A program made the translations under genes and the position numbers. Shown here one piece after another: positions 17,669 to 27,130 of a DNA stretch of 64,000 nt. The first letter of the stretch is position 1; every line of letters starts with the position of its first letter. Under the pieces are notes generated by a model that ran no database searches, had not been told where the DNA came from, and saw nothing but the letters and a program-made list of their open reading frames with translations. Source of the DNA: Streptomyces sp. V4I2 (GTDB taxonomy: Bacteria > Actinomycetota > Actinomycetes > Streptomycetales > Streptomycetaceae); contig NZ_JAUSZM010000003.1 in the NCBI RefSeq assembly GCF_030817655.1, forward strand, positions 2,418,001 to 2,482,000, given 5' to 3'.

Positions 17669-18034
17669 CGGTCAAACCAACAAAAACGTGAGGGCTCGTT
17701 CCAGGTCTTGCCATACGGGTTCAATCGTCAATACCGTCGTACATCTCACCCGCATCGGTCCATCACTACGCGGCTCTAGGGGAGGGCTCAAGGACCGCGA
17801 TGGCCCGGCGCGGGGCGCGGTAGGGGGGTGCCGTGCTCGGTGACCGTACTGGTGACCGAGTCGTGCCGCGCGGTCGACAGCCGTTTTCGGCGGCCGGCCA
17901 GCTTTGCCAGCTCACCCGGCAGGGGCGGAGCTCAATTCCGTGCTGCCGTGCGTGAGAAACCCCCCTTTCGAACCGGACACAGAAACCGGACCGCCCAGGG
18001 GCGGGCGGTCCACCGGACGAGAGGGACCAGACTC
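17669..18034 (+). other. Promoter and leader region of the glycosyltransferase operon, with hairpin
   Basis: There is no gene in these 366 bases. A GC hairpin, GGACCGCCC / GGGCGGTCC with a 6-base loop (17988-18011), ends 23 bases before the ATG of the first GT gene and sits in its probable 5-prime leader. It could be a leader structure or an attenuator. No convincing -35/-10 pair was found. Confidence 0.4.
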
Positions 18035-18856
18035 ATGAGCTTCGATCTGCGCCCGGCCACCACAGGCCAGGACGCCTTACTGGCCGGCCAATACCGGCCG
18101 ATCTCCTCTCACCTGGCCATCACACCGCCGGTGAGCGTGGTGATTCCCGCCATGAATGAGGCGGAGAATCTCCCCTACGTCTTCAAGACCCTTCCGAACT
18201 GGATCCATGAAGTGGTCCTGGTGGACGGCAATTCCACCGACAACACCGTCGACGTCGCCCGGGAGCTGTGGCCGGACGTCAAGGTCGTCGAGCAGCGCGG
18301 CAAGGGCAAGGGCGACGCCCTGATCACCGGGTTCAACGCCTGCACCGGCGACATCATCGTGATGGTCGACGCGGACGGCTCGGCCGACGGCAACGAGATC
18401 GTGTCGTACGTCTCCGCCCTCGTCTCGGGCGCGGACTTCGCCAAGGGGTCCCGCTTCGCCAACGGCGGCGGCACCGACGACATGACCTTCATCCGCAAGC
18501 TCGGCAACTGGGCGCTGTGCACCGCCGTGAACCGCAAGTTCGGCGCCCGCTACACGGATCTCTGCTACGGCTACAACGCGTTCTGGCGGCACTGCCTGGA
18601 CAAGATCGACCTCGACTGCACCGGGTTCGAGGTCGAGACCCTGATGAACATCCGGGTGGTCAAGGCAGGGCTCAAGGTCCAGGAGATACCGAGCCACGAG
18701 TACCTCCGTATCCACGGCACCAGCAATCTGCGGGCCGTGCGGGACGGGATCAGGGTGCTCAAGGTGATCCTGCGGGAGCGCTCCAACCGGCGTGCCCTGC
18801 GCAGCCGGACGCACCACTCCCCCATGCTCGACTCGGTCCGGGGAGAGGTGTCTTGA
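18035..18856 (+). CDS. GT2 polyprenyl-phosphate-type glycosyltransferase with an early TTA codon
   Basis: A 273-residue GT-A enzyme resembling dolichyl-phosphate mannose synthases. The N-terminus has VSVVIPAMNEAENLPYVF and VLVDGNSTDNTVDVA, the Mn-binding Asp motif is MVDADGSADGNE, and GFEVETLMNIRVVKAGLKVQ follows. No membrane segments are obvious. Codon 15 (18077-18079) is TTA, the leucine codon read only by bldA tRNA in Streptomyces, so translation of the operon leader is probably tied to development. It overlaps the next gene by TTGA. Confidence 0.88.
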   Translation: MSFDLRPATTGQDALLAGQYRPISSHLAITPPVSVVIPAMNEAENLPYVFKTLPNWIHEVVLVDGNSTDNTVDVARELWPDVKVVEQRGKGKGDALITGFNACTGDIIVMVDADGSADGNEIVSYVSALVSGADFAKGSRFANGGGTDDMTFIRKLGNWALCTAVNRKFGARYTDLCYGYNAFWRHCLDKIDLDCTGFEVETLMNIRVVKAGLKVQEIPSHEYLRIHGTSNLRAVRDGIRVLKVILRERSNRRALRSRTHHSPMLDSVRGEVS

Positions 18857-19878
18857 GCGGTCCCGACATCTCCGTCGTGATCTGCGTCTACACCGAGGAC
18901 CGCTGGGAGGACATCCTCGCGGCGGTCTCCTCGGTGCGGGCGCAGTCCCGGCCGGCCCTGGAGACCCTGCTGGTCGTCGACCACAACGCGGCTCTCCTGG
19001 ACCGGCTCACGAAGGAGTACAAAGAGTACAAGGAGTGCAAGAAGTCCGAGAACGGCACAGTCGTGCGGGTGCTCGCCAACGCGGGCCCCCGCGGCCTGTC
19101 CGCCGGCCGCAACACCGGCATCGCCGCCTCGCGCGGCGAGGTCGTCGCCTTCCTGGACGACGACGCCGTCGCCGAGCGGGACTGGCTGCGGCATTTCGCC
19201 GAGGCGTACGCCGATCCGCGGGTGATGGCCGTCGGCGGCCGTACGGAGCCCATCTGGGCCTCGGGCCGCCGGCCGGCCTGGTTTCCCGAGGAGTTCGACT
19301 GGGTGGTGGGCTGCACGTACAAGGGGCTGCCGCCCGGCCTGGTGCGGGTGCGCAACGTGCTCGGCGGCAACGCGTCCTTCAGGCGCAGCGCCTTCGACGC
19401 GGCGGGCGGCTTCGCCACCGGCATCGGACGCGACGGCGACAAACGCCCGCTGGGCTGCGAGGAGACGGAGCTGTGCATCCGTCTCACCCGGGCCCGGCCG
19501 GACGCGGTCCTCCTGATCGACGACCGGGCGGTGATCCACCACCGGGTGCCCGAGGCGCGCGAGCACTTCGGGTACTTCCGTACGCGCGCGTACGCCGAGG
19601 GCCTGTCCAAGGCCCTGGTGGCGCGTAGTGTCGGCGCCGACAAAGGGCTGGAGTCGGAGCGCCGGTACGCCACCCGGGTCCTGCCGGCCGGGGTGGCGCG
19701 CGGGCTGCGGGACGCCCTGCTGGCCCGGCCGGGCGGCGCGGGCCGGGCGGGCGCGATCGTCGCCGGGGTGTTCACGGCGGCGGGCGGGTACGTGGTGGGC
19801 AGTGTCCGGGCCCGCCGGGGCGGGGCAACCTTCTCGGTGGCTCCGCTGTCGGACAGCGAGGGGGGAAGACATGACTGA
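18853..19878 (+). CDS. GT2 family glycosyltransferase
   Basis: A 341-residue GT-A glycosyltransferase starting at TTG 18853, which overlaps the previous stop. The N-terminal ISVVICVYTEDRWEDILAAV, the donor-site Asp cluster VAFLDDDAVAE and the acceptor-region RNVLGGNASFRRSAFDAAGG are intact. A short Lys/Glu repeat (KEYKEYKECKK) interrupts the N-terminal domain near residue 57. A hydrophobic stretch near the C-terminus (AGAIVAGVFTAAGGYVVG) may hold it at the membrane. It probably extends the lipid-linked repeat unit. Confidence 0.85.
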   Translation: MSGPDISVVICVYTEDRWEDILAAVSSVRAQSRPALETLLVVDHNAALLDRLTKEYKEYKECKKSENGTVVRVLANAGPRGLSAGRNTGIAASRGEVVAFLDDDAVAERDWLRHFAEAYADPRVMAVGGRTEPIWASGRRPAWFPEEFDWVVGCTYKGLPPGLVRVRNVLGGNASFRRSAFDAAGGFATGIGRDGDKRPLGCEETELCIRLTRARPDAVLLIDDRAVIHHRVPEAREHFGYFRTRAYAEGLSKALVARSVGADKGLESERRYATRVLPAGVARGLRDALLARPGGAGRAGAIVAGVFTAAGGYVVGSVRARRGGATFSVAPLSDSEGGRHD

Positions 19879-20671
19879 GGCATCCGTGCCGATCCTCATG
19901 TACCACGCGATCGACACCGACCCGAGCGAGGCGACCCGCGAACTGTCGGTCACACCCGACGACTTCGCGGCCCAGCTGGCGCTGATCGGTGACCTGGGCC
20001 TGACCCCGGTCACCACCGCCGGTCTCGCCGCCCGCTGGCGCACCGGCCGCCCGCTGCCCGCACGGCCCGTCCTGATCACCTTCGACGACGGCTACGAGGG
20101 CGTGCACCGGCACGCCCTGCCCGTGCTCACCAAGCACGGCTTCGCGGCCACCCTGTTCGTCTCCACCGGCTGGATCCGCGGCCCGTACGACACCGGCGCC
20201 GGCCTCGACACCATGCTCGACTGGGACCAGGTCCGCGAACTGGCCGCGGCGGACGTCGAGATCGGCGGGCACAGCCACACCCACCCGCAGCTGGACCAGC
20301 TCGACGAGGACAGGCTTCGGCACGAGCTGATCCACTGCAAGGAGATCGTCACCGACGAACTCGGTACCGTCCCCGCCTCCTTCGCCTACCCCTACGGCTA
20401 CTCCAGCCAACGGGTGCGGCAGGCGGTGCGCGAGACGGGCTACGGCCAGGCGCTCGCCGTCGGCAACGGCCTCGCGCGCCGCCGCCAGGGGCCGTACGCC
20501 CTGCGACGCGTCACCGTGCGCCGCAGCACGGGCATCGAGGAGTTCGAGCGGCTCGTCCAGGGCCGTGCGATCGCCCGGAACTTCGCCCGGGACCGTGCCC
20601 TCACCAAGGGGTACGCCCTGGTCCGCAGAGCACGCCAGGTCCGCCGGAAGGCCATCCGTTCCCGTGTCTGA
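19871..20671 (+). CDS. Polysaccharide deacetylase (CE4, NodB homology)
   Basis: A 266-residue protein. Motif 1 TFDDGYEGV has both Asp residues, motif 2 is HSHTHPQLD with the two metal-binding His, and the SFAYPYGYSS region follows. It begins VPILMYHAI, typical of IcaB/PgaB-like deacetylases, and has no signal peptide. ATG 19871 has GGGGGAAG before it and overlaps the upstream gene by 8 bases. It would remove N-acetyl groups from a hexosamine-containing polymer or its precursor. Confidence 0.88.
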   Translation: MTEASVPILMYHAIDTDPSEATRELSVTPDDFAAQLALIGDLGLTPVTTAGLAARWRTGRPLPARPVLITFDDGYEGVHRHALPVLTKHGFAATLFVSTGWIRGPYDTGAGLDTMLDWDQVRELAAADVEIGGHSHTHPQLDQLDEDRLRHELIHCKEIVTDELGTVPASFAYPYGYSSQRVRQAVRETGYGQALAVGNGLARRRQGPYALRRVTVRRSTGIEEFERLVQGRAIARNFARDRALTKGYALVRRARQVRRKAIRSRV

Positions 20672-23600
20672 CACGACCACGACCACGAACGAGGACACCT
20701 CGCCCGCGACCGGGGCGCCGGAACGGCCGGGGCGCCGGCTCCGGCTTCCCGGCCTCGGCCGGTCGCCGGGGGGCAGCCAGCTGTTCCGCAACGCCTACGC
20801 CCTGATGCTCAACACCGGCATCTCCGCGGTGCTCGGCCTCGGGTTCTGGCTGGCCGCGGCCCGCTACTACTCGGAGGCGGCCGTCGGCCAGGGCTCCGCC
20901 GCGATCGCCGCGATGAAGCTGCTCGCCGGTCTGACCGCGGTGACCCTGACGGGGGCGCTGGCCCGCTTCATACCGGTCGCGGGCCGCGCCACCGGGCGGC
21001 TGATCTTCCGTACGTACACGGGCAGTTCGGTGGTCGTGGCGCTGGCGGCGGGCCTCTTCCTGCTGACCCTGGACATGTGGGGGCCGTCGTACCGCTTCCT
21101 GAACCCGCCGGTCAACGGGCTCGGTTTCGTGGTGGCCGTCGTGGCGTGGAACCTGCTCACGCTGCAGGACGGGGTGCTGACCGGGCTGCGCAGCGCGCTG
21201 TGGGTGCCGGTCGGCAACACCGTGTTCTCCGTGGTGAAGCTGGGGCTGCTGGTCGCGTTCGCGGTGGCCATCCCCACGACCGGCGTGTTCGTGTCATGGG
21301 TCGCGGCGATCGCCTTCTCGGTGCTGCCGCTGGGCTGGCTGGTGTTCCGGCGTCTGGTGCCCCGGCAGGTGAAGGCGACCGAGGAGCACGCGCATCCGCC
21401 GACCTGGAAGGAGATCGGGCGGTTCCTGGCCGGCGACTACACCGGCTCGCTGTTCTCGCTCGCCGTGGTCTACCTGATCCCGGTGATCATCGCCTCGCAG
21501 GTCAGCTCCGAGGACAACGCGTACTTCTACATCACCGCCACCATCGGCGGCACGGTCAACCTGCTCGCCATCAACATGGGCGCCTCCCTGACCGTCGAGG
21601 GCTCGCACGACCCGGGGCGGCTGGCCGCCAACACCCGGGCCGCGCTCAAGCGGATGGCCCGGATCATGCTGCCGGTGGCCGCGGTGCTGTTCTTCGGAGC
21701 GCCGTGGATCCTCGGCGTCTTCGGCGCGGGCTACGCGGACGCGGCCACCGGGCTGCTGCGGTGGTTCGCGGTCGGCGGGCTCCTGCGGGTCGTCATCGAG
21801 ACGTACTTCGCGGTGCTGCGCGCGCAGAGCCGCACCTCCCCCCTCGCCTGGCTGCAGGGCCTGCTGTGCGTCCTGGTGCTCGGTCTGACGCTGCTGCTGC
21901 TTCCCCGCATGGGGCTCATCGGCGCGGGCGTGGCGGAGATCTCGGCCCTCACGTTGATCGTCGCGATCGCCGCACCCAAGCTGTACAAGATCGTCCGGGG
22001 TGCGTCGGGTGCCGCCTCCGACGGCGCGGCACCCGACCGGGACCTCGCCGACCTGGGCGCGCGCGAGGTCCCCGCCCCGGCGGCACACAAGCGCGGGCCC
22101 GCCTGGGCACTCGACCAGGACACGCTCGCCCTGGGCATCCACGTCGACTTCGACCACCTGGAGCGCCGGCCCGACGTACGCCCGGGCCCCGGCACCCCGC
22201 CCACGGGCACGCCCGCGGTGCACGAGGACCGTCGGCCCACCTGGGCGCGCAAGCGGGAGCTGGGGCTGCCGGTCGAGGCGCGCGAACCGGGCTCCGAGGC
22301 GTCCTTGGGGCCGGTCGAGGCGGAGGTGGACGCGCCGTTCGAGGAGCCGGAGAACCGCGAGGAACAGGAGAAGGTCGTACAGGAAGAGGCACCGGAGACC
22401 GAAGAGGTACGGGAGCCGGCAGAGGTACCGCCTCCGGCCTGGCATGCCCGTCTGCTGCCCACCCGTCTCGGTGTGGTCCTCGGCTGTCTGCTGACCGCCG
22501 CGCTCCTGTTGTACTGGGTGCCCGCGCTGCGGCTCGGCGAGGCCGACCTGGACGAGATGGGCGGGCTCGGGCTGATCTCCGTGCTGCCGACGGCCACGCT
22601 CATCGGCGCCGGGCTGCTGGTGGTGGTCTTCGCGTCGCTGCTGTGGCTGGGCCGCGAGCACCGGGCACTGCTGCTGGTCACGCTGCTGGCGACGCTGGTC
22701 TCGCTGCACGCGCTGCCCGCCGTGATCGAGACCGAGCCGCGCTTCGCGACCGCCTGGCAGCACCTCGGCTTCCTCGACTACATCGACCGGACCGGGACCG
22801 CGGTGCCGGACCTGGACGCCCGCTGGAGCTGGCCGGGCTTCTTCGCGGCCGCCGCGTTCGTGCTGAAGGCCTGCGGGGTCAGCGACTTCACCGAGGTCAT
22901 CCGCTGGTGGCCGCTCGCGATCCAACTGCTGTATCTCGCGCCGATGTTCCTCCTTGTCCGCTCGATGCGGGCGAGCTGGCGGGCCAAGTGGACCGGCATC
23001 TGGATCTTCGTGCTCAGCGGCTGGGTCGGCCAGGACTACTTCTCCCCGCAGGGCTTCACCTATCTCCTCTACCTGGTCTTCGTGGCGGTGCTGCTCGTCT
23101 GGTTCCGGGCACCGGGCGTGATCTGGACGAAGCGGCGCCCCGGCGAGATCGAGGTCGAGCCGACGAACCGGCGGCAGCGGGCCGTGCTTCTCATGGTCGT
23201 GATCGGCTTGTTCGCGGCGAGCGTCCCGGCCCACCAGCTCACCCCGTTCGTGATGCTGGGCGTGCTGACGGTGCTCGTCCTGGTCGGGCGCAGCGAACTG
23301 CGCGGGCTGCCCGTCCTGTTCGGCGTCCTGGTGACCGTGTGGATCGGCTTCATGGCCGAGCCGTACTGGTCAGGACACTTCAACGAGATGTTCGGCGGGG
23401 TCGGCGGCGTCGGCGGCAATGTGTCGTCCTCGGTGTCCGGCCGGATCGAGGGCGGCAGCTCGACCCACAAGCTCGTGCTGTACGTGCGGGTGCTGCTCGC
23501 CGGTGGGCTGATGGCCTTCGCCTGTTACGGCTGGTGGCGGCGGCGCGAGCACAAGTACCGCGAGCGGTCGCTGCTGGTCCTCACCTTCGTGCCGTTCCTG

Positions 23601-24467
23601 GGCTTCGGCATGCAGTCGTACGGCGGCGAGATGGCCCTGCGGGTCTTCATGTTCGCCCTGCCCGGCGCGGCCCTGCTCGCGGGCCTCGCCCTCTTCCCGC
23701 GCACCGGCGTCACCGTCGAGGAGCGCGACAAGGACCGGGTGAGCCTCGCTCCGCTGGCCGCGCTGATGGCGGGCCTGGTGCTCATCGGCGGCTTCCTGGT
23801 GGCACGCTGGGGCAACGAGCCGTTCGAGCGGACCCGCAGCGGCGAGATCGCCGCCATGGAGTACGTGTACGCGCACGACGACCCGACGGCGCGTCTGCTG
23901 TGGCTGAGCAACGACACGGTGAACGTGGTGACGCCGTCGCTGCCGTGGGGTTCGAAGGACATGGAGAAGGTCGAGTACGTGCCCACGCTGGCGCCGACCG
24001 ACCCGGTGCTGGTGTCCGGCCTGGTCAAGGCGCTCAAGGACGCGGGCCCGAACTCGTATCTGATGATCAACCGCAGTCAGGTCGTCTACCTCCAGCTGGA
24101 CGTGGGCTACTCGGCCAGCTGGGAGCCGCGGCTGATCAAGAACCTGGACGCCCGGAAGGAACTGAAGAAGGTCTTCGTCAACGAGGACGTGACGATGTAC
24201 GCGCTGGCCAAGCAGCCCGAGGGCAAGGTCCCGGCCGCGGACCCCGGTCCGATCGGGCCGCTGGTGACCTGGACGCCGTGGTCGGTCGTCGGGGCGCTCG
24301 CCGCGCTTGCGCTGATCGTGCTGCTCTCCGCCCGGGAGGTCGTCCGGGTCGCGGTGCGGCCGAGTGTGCGGCAACTGCGGTGGATGCAGAGCACCTTCTG
24401 GTTCTCGCTGCCGTTGCTGGCGGTGCTGCTGGCCGCGTTGGTGCAGCGGTTCCTGACGATGAAGTGA
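20664..24467 (+). CDS. Giant membrane protein: Wzx-type flippase fused to a polymerase/GT-C-like domain
   Basis: A 1267-residue protein starting at GTG 20664, overlapping the deacetylase gene by 8 bases. Residues about 35-450 form a MATE/Wzx polysaccharide flippase with 12-14 segments (LFRNAYALMLNTGISAVLGL at the start). A charged, Glu-rich hydrophilic linker of about 150 residues follows. Residues about 610-1080 carry a second set of about ten membrane segments with loops such as LDARWSWPGFFAAAAF and SGWVGQDYFSPQGFTYLLYL, resembling polymerases or GT-C enzymes. A soluble domain and two last segments end it. The flippase part is confident; the polymerase role is inferred. Confidence 0.8.
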   Translation: MSDTTTTTNEDTSPATGAPERPGRRLRLPGLGRSPGGSQLFRNAYALMLNTGISAVLGLGFWLAAARYYSEAAVGQGSAAIAAMKLLAGLTAVTLTGALARFIPVAGRATGRLIFRTYTGSSVVVALAAGLFLLTLDMWGPSYRFLNPPVNGLGFVVAVVAWNLLTLQDGVLTGLRSALWVPVGNTVFSVVKLGLLVAFAVAIPTTGVFVSWVAAIAFSVLPLGWLVFRRLVPRQVKATEEHAHPPTWKEIGRFLAGDYTGSLFSLAVVYLIPVIIASQVSSEDNAYFYITATIGGTVNLLAINMGASLTVEGSHDPGRLAANTRAALKRMARIMLPVAAVLFFGAPWILGVFGAGYADAATGLLRWFAVGGLLRVVIETYFAVLRAQSRTSPLAWLQGLLCVLVLGLTLLLLPRMGLIGAGVAEISALTLIVAIAAPKLYKIVRGASGAASDGAAPDRDLADLGAREVPAPAAHKRGPAWALDQDTLALGIHVDFDHLERRPDVRPGPGTPPTGTPAVHEDRRPTWARKRELGLPVEAREPGSEASLGPVEAEVDAPFEEPENREEQEKVVQEEAPETEEVREPAEVPPPAWHARLLPTRLGVVLGCLLTAALLLYWVPALRLGEADLDEMGGLGLISVLPTATLIGAGLLVVVFASLLWLGREHRALLLVTLLATLVSLHALPAVIETEPRFATAWQHLGFLDYIDRTGTAVPDLDARWSWPGFFAAAAFVLKACGVSDFTEVIRWWPLAIQLLYLAPMFLLVRSMRASWRAKWTGIWIFVLSGWVGQDYFSPQGFTYLLYLVFVAVLLVWFRAPGVIWTKRRPGEIEVEPTNRRQRAVLLMVVIGLFAASVPAHQLTPFVMLGVLTVLVLVGRSELRGLPVLFGVLVTVWIGFMAEPYWSGHFNEMFGGVGGVGGNVSSSVSGRIEGGSSTHKLVLYVRVLLAGGLMAFACYGWWRRREHKYRERSLLVLTFVPFLGFGMQSYGGEMALRVFMFALPGAALLAGLALFPRTGVTVEERDKDRVSLAPLAALMAGLVLIGGFLVARWGNEPFERTRSGEIAAMEYVYAHDDPTARLLWLSNDTVNVVTPSLPWGSKDMEKVEYVPTLAPTDPVLVSGLVKALKDAGPNSYLMINRSQVVYLQLDVGYSASWEPRLIKNLDARKELKKVFVNEDVTMYALAKQPEGKVPAADPGPIGPLVTWTPWSVVGALAALALIVLLSAREVVRVAVRPSVRQLRWMQSTFWFSLPLLAVLLAALVQRFLTMK

Positions 24468-24495
24468 CGCGGGTGACGGGGGTGGCGTAGGCGGC

Positions 24496-24528
24496 GGTCA
24501 AGTGGCTCAGCGCGTCAGCCACTTGACC
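24496..24528. terminator. Two-way terminator between the fusion gene and the GH gene
   Basis: GGTCAAGTGGCT and AGCCACTTGACC form a perfect 12-bp stem with a 9-base loop. The stem overlaps the last codons and stop of the leftward glycoside hydrolase gene and lies 29 bases after the stop of the rightward gene. Confidence 0.8.
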
Positions 24529-25919
24529 TCGTACGCCTGGAGCTGGACCTGCCGGCCGTCGATCTTCGCGCTGGTCGGCCGGTCGAGGGTGTTGACGACC
24601 AGGATCACCTTGTCGGTCGCCAGGACCCGGACGTCGGGCGAGTCGACCGGCACCGTCCGGTAGGCGGTGTCCGGCGGGAACTCCCGGCCGAAGCGCGCGA
24701 CCAGGTCGTACATGGGCAGCTTCTCGCCCCCGCTGCCGGCATGGGTCGGCGTCCACAGGCAGCCGGGGCAGTCGGTGCCCTTCTCCTTCTCCGGGTTCCA
24801 GTAGAAGCCGGAGGAGGCACCGCCCTTGACCATGGCGATCATCCCGGCGGCCTGGACGGCGACCCGGCGGGTCTCGGACCAGCCCTCGCGCTCGTCCTTG
24901 CCGTTGGCCGGCTCGACGTAGTACTCGGCCCACCACAGCGGCAGTTCGCCGCTGCGCGCCCGCACCCAGTCGCCCACCGCGGTGAACTTGTCGGTGGCCG
25001 CGAACTCGTCGGGCAGCAGCTCGTCGTCCTGGGTGTAGCTGGACCCGTCCACGACCACGAACTCGGCGCCCGCCTTGTGCTTGTTCCAGTAGTCGAAGGC
25101 GTCGAGGACCCGCTGGTCCATGGCGCCCCAAGGGCCCCTGAAGGTCGCCGAGGCGTCTTCCGACCGCGGGTCGAGACTGTCCATGACCAGGTAGGGCCCG
25201 CCGACCATGATGTCCTCGTCGACCTTCTTCAGGGCTTTGTGGACGAGGTTGTAGAGCTCGGTGTACCCCTCGTAGTCCCAGCGGGCCTTCGCGTCGTTCC
25301 AGAAGCCCTTGAACTCGTTCCAGACGATGAAGTGGCGGACGTCCGGATAGCGCTTGGCGACGGTCGCGGCCAGGTCGGCGAAGTCCTGGTAGTGCTCGGG
25401 CTCCGGGGCGGTCTCCAGGGCGGCCTGGCTCCAGTTCGTGTTGTTGACGCCGGCCTTGCCGCCCTTCATCCAGTCGGGGGCGCAGCACAGGGTGATCACG
25501 GGCGTGCCGCCGGACGCGCGCATGAAGTCGACGCGGAGGTCCATCGCCTCGAAGTCGTAACGCCCCTTCACCGGCTCGGGGTTGTCGGCGCCCCAGCCCA
25601 TGAGGTGCTGGATCTGCGGCAGGCCCCCGGCCTCGGACAGCCGCCCCTCGACGCGCTCGACGGCGGCGGCACTGCCCTCGTCGGCGCTGAACTTGGTGTG
25701 GGTGAAGCCCCAGCCGACGTCCGGCTCGGTCGCGGCCGACGTGGCGGTGGGCGTGCCGTGCACCTTGTCGCCGTCGCGCGAGGTGCCCTCGGTGCCCGAG
25801 CCGCCCCCGGGAAGCGTGTTGAGGAGGGTCACCACCAGAGCCAGAGCGGCCACGCCCACACCGAGCAGCGCGGTGAGCCGCCACCGCCCCACCCCCGAAT
25901 TCCACCCATGACGTCCCAT
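24507..25919 (-). CDS. Membrane-anchored clan GH-A glycoside hydrolase (GH39/PslG-like)
   Basis: A 470-residue protein from ATG 25919 with one N-terminal membrane anchor (LTALLGVGVAALALVVTLL) and an extracytoplasmic (beta/alpha)8-type domain. FIVWNEFKGFW carries the Asn-Glu acid/base pair of clan GH-A, and WWAEYYVEP is a candidate nucleophile strand. Other landmarks are VITLCCAPDWMKGG and SGFYWNPEKEKGTDCPGCLW. It converges on the exopolysaccharide operon, as hydrolases often do in such loci. Its closest type by motif appears to be GH39-like enzymes such as PslG; this is inferred. No ribosome binding site is obvious. Confidence 0.75.
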   Translation of the reverse strand: MGRHGWNSGVGRWRLTALLGVGVAALALVVTLLNTLPGGGSGTEGTSRDGDKVHGTPTATSAATEPDVGWGFTHTKFSADEGSAAAVERVEGRLSEAGGLPQIQHLMGWGADNPEPVKGRYDFEAMDLRVDFMRASGGTPVITLCCAPDWMKGGKAGVNNTNWSQAALETAPEPEHYQDFADLAATVAKRYPDVRHFIVWNEFKGFWNDAKARWDYEGYTELYNLVHKALKKVDEDIMVGGPYLVMDSLDPRSEDASATFRGPWGAMDQRVLDAFDYWNKHKAGAEFVVVDGSSYTQDDELLPDEFAATDKFTAVGDWVRARSGELPLWWAEYYVEPANGKDEREGWSETRRVAVQAAGMIAMVKGGASSGFYWNPEKEKGTDCPGCLWTPTHAGSGGEKLPMYDLVARFGREFPPDTAYRTVPVDSPDVRVLATDKVILVVNTLDRPTSAKIDGRQVQLQAYEVKWLTR

Positions 25920-26020
25920 CGAGGGCAACGGTAGCCGGGTTGATGGTCTTCGGGGCAGATGTCGTGGGTGCCCAGCGGAAATCCGGTGCGTGGGACGGCT
26001 CGGTGCCGGATCATGGCGGC

Positions 26021-27115
26021 ATGTCTGCGAACCCACACGACGCTCTGCCGATCCGGCTCAACGTCGACGACAGCGACTCACCGTCCGACGTCGTCGACGC
26101 GCTGTTCCTCGGCCGCTTCGCGACGGGCGAGCAGCCGTACTCGCACGCGGCCAACATCGACCGCGTCCGCTCCGGGGCCACGCTGCTGCCGACGGGCTCG
26201 CGGGTGCTGCGCGTGGCCCGCGACGACGACCGCAGCGCGACCCTCGCCGAGGGCGACGGCTGGACGCTGCTGATCTCCCGCTGGAACCGCGGCGCCGACG
26301 TCACCGTGACGGCGACCAGCCCCGAACTGGCCGAGAAGGTCCTCGACCAGGCCACCGACGGCGCGGCGGACGAGCCCGAGCCACAGCCGGAGAACGTCAC
26401 CATGGGCTTCTGGTACGTCTCCCCGAGGCGCGGCCCGCACCGCACCACCCGGCAGATCTCCGCGGGCACCTGGGACGAGGTGCGGGACAACTACACCGCG
26501 CCGGTCGCGGACGCGATGGACGGCCTGATGAAGACGACCCCTCAGGACATCGCGGGCCGTCTGCTGCTCCTGCACGGCCCGCCCGGCACCGGCAAGACGT
26601 CGGCGCTGCGGACGCTGGCCCGGTCCTGGCGGGACTGGTGCCAGGTGGACTGCGTCCTGGACCCGGAGCGCCTCTTCTCCGACGTCGGCTATCTGATGGA
26701 CATCGCGATCGGCGAGGAGGACGGCACCGGGAAGGGCCGCTGGCGGCTGCTCCTCCTCGAGGACTGCGACGAGCTGATCCGCGGGGAGGCGAAGCACACG
26801 GCGGGCCAGGCCCTGTCCCGGCTGCTCAACCTGACCGACGGTCTGCTCGGCCAGGGCCGCAACGTCCTGGTCGGCGTCACGACCAACGAGGACCTGGAGC
26901 GCCTCCACCCGGCCGTGGTCCGCCCCGGCCGCTGTCTGGCCCGCATCGAGGTGGGGCGGCTGACCCACCGGGAGGCGGTGAACTGGCTGGGCACCGAGGA
27001 GGGCGTGGGGCGCGAGGGCGCGACGCTGGCGGAACTGTACGCGCTGCGCCGGGGCACCTCGCCGACGTCGGTGCCGGGGACGCGGACAGGGGCGGACGCG
27101 GGGCTGTACCTGTAG
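26021..27115 (+). CDS. AAA-type ATPase with a DUF5925-like N-terminal domain
   Basis: A 364-residue protein. The N-terminal part (MSANPHDALPIRLNVDDSDS, then VDALFLGRFATGEQPYSHAA) is a domain I associate with actinobacterial ATPases of this kind. The AAA module runs from about residue 150, with Walker A HGPPGTGKTSALR, Walker B LLLLEDCDEL, sensor I VGVTTNEDLERLHPAV and arginine finger RPGRCLARIE. It is probably a chaperone-like remodelling ATPase. The target is unknown. Confidence 0.82.
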   Translation: MSANPHDALPIRLNVDDSDSPSDVVDALFLGRFATGEQPYSHAANIDRVRSGATLLPTGSRVLRVARDDDRSATLAEGDGWTLLISRWNRGADVTVTATSPELAEKVLDQATDGAADEPEPQPENVTMGFWYVSPRRGPHRTTRQISAGTWDEVRDNYTAPVADAMDGLMKTTPQDIAGRLLLLHGPPGTGKTSALRTLARSWRDWCQVDCVLDPERLFSDVGYLMDIAIGEEDGTGKGRWRLLLLEDCDELIRGEAKHTAGQALSRLLNLTDGLLGQGRNVLVGVTTNEDLERLHPAVVRPGRCLARIEVGRLTHREAVNWLGTEEGVGREGATLAELYALRRGTSPTSVPGTRTGADAGLYL

Positions 27116-27130
27116 TGCTTTGATGGAGGT

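Noticed and set aside
21077..24490. 1137-codon frame inside the flippase fusion gene on the same strand
   Set aside because: Arg/Gly/Ala-rich shadow of the real frame; the real frame shows clear membrane segments and coupled start.
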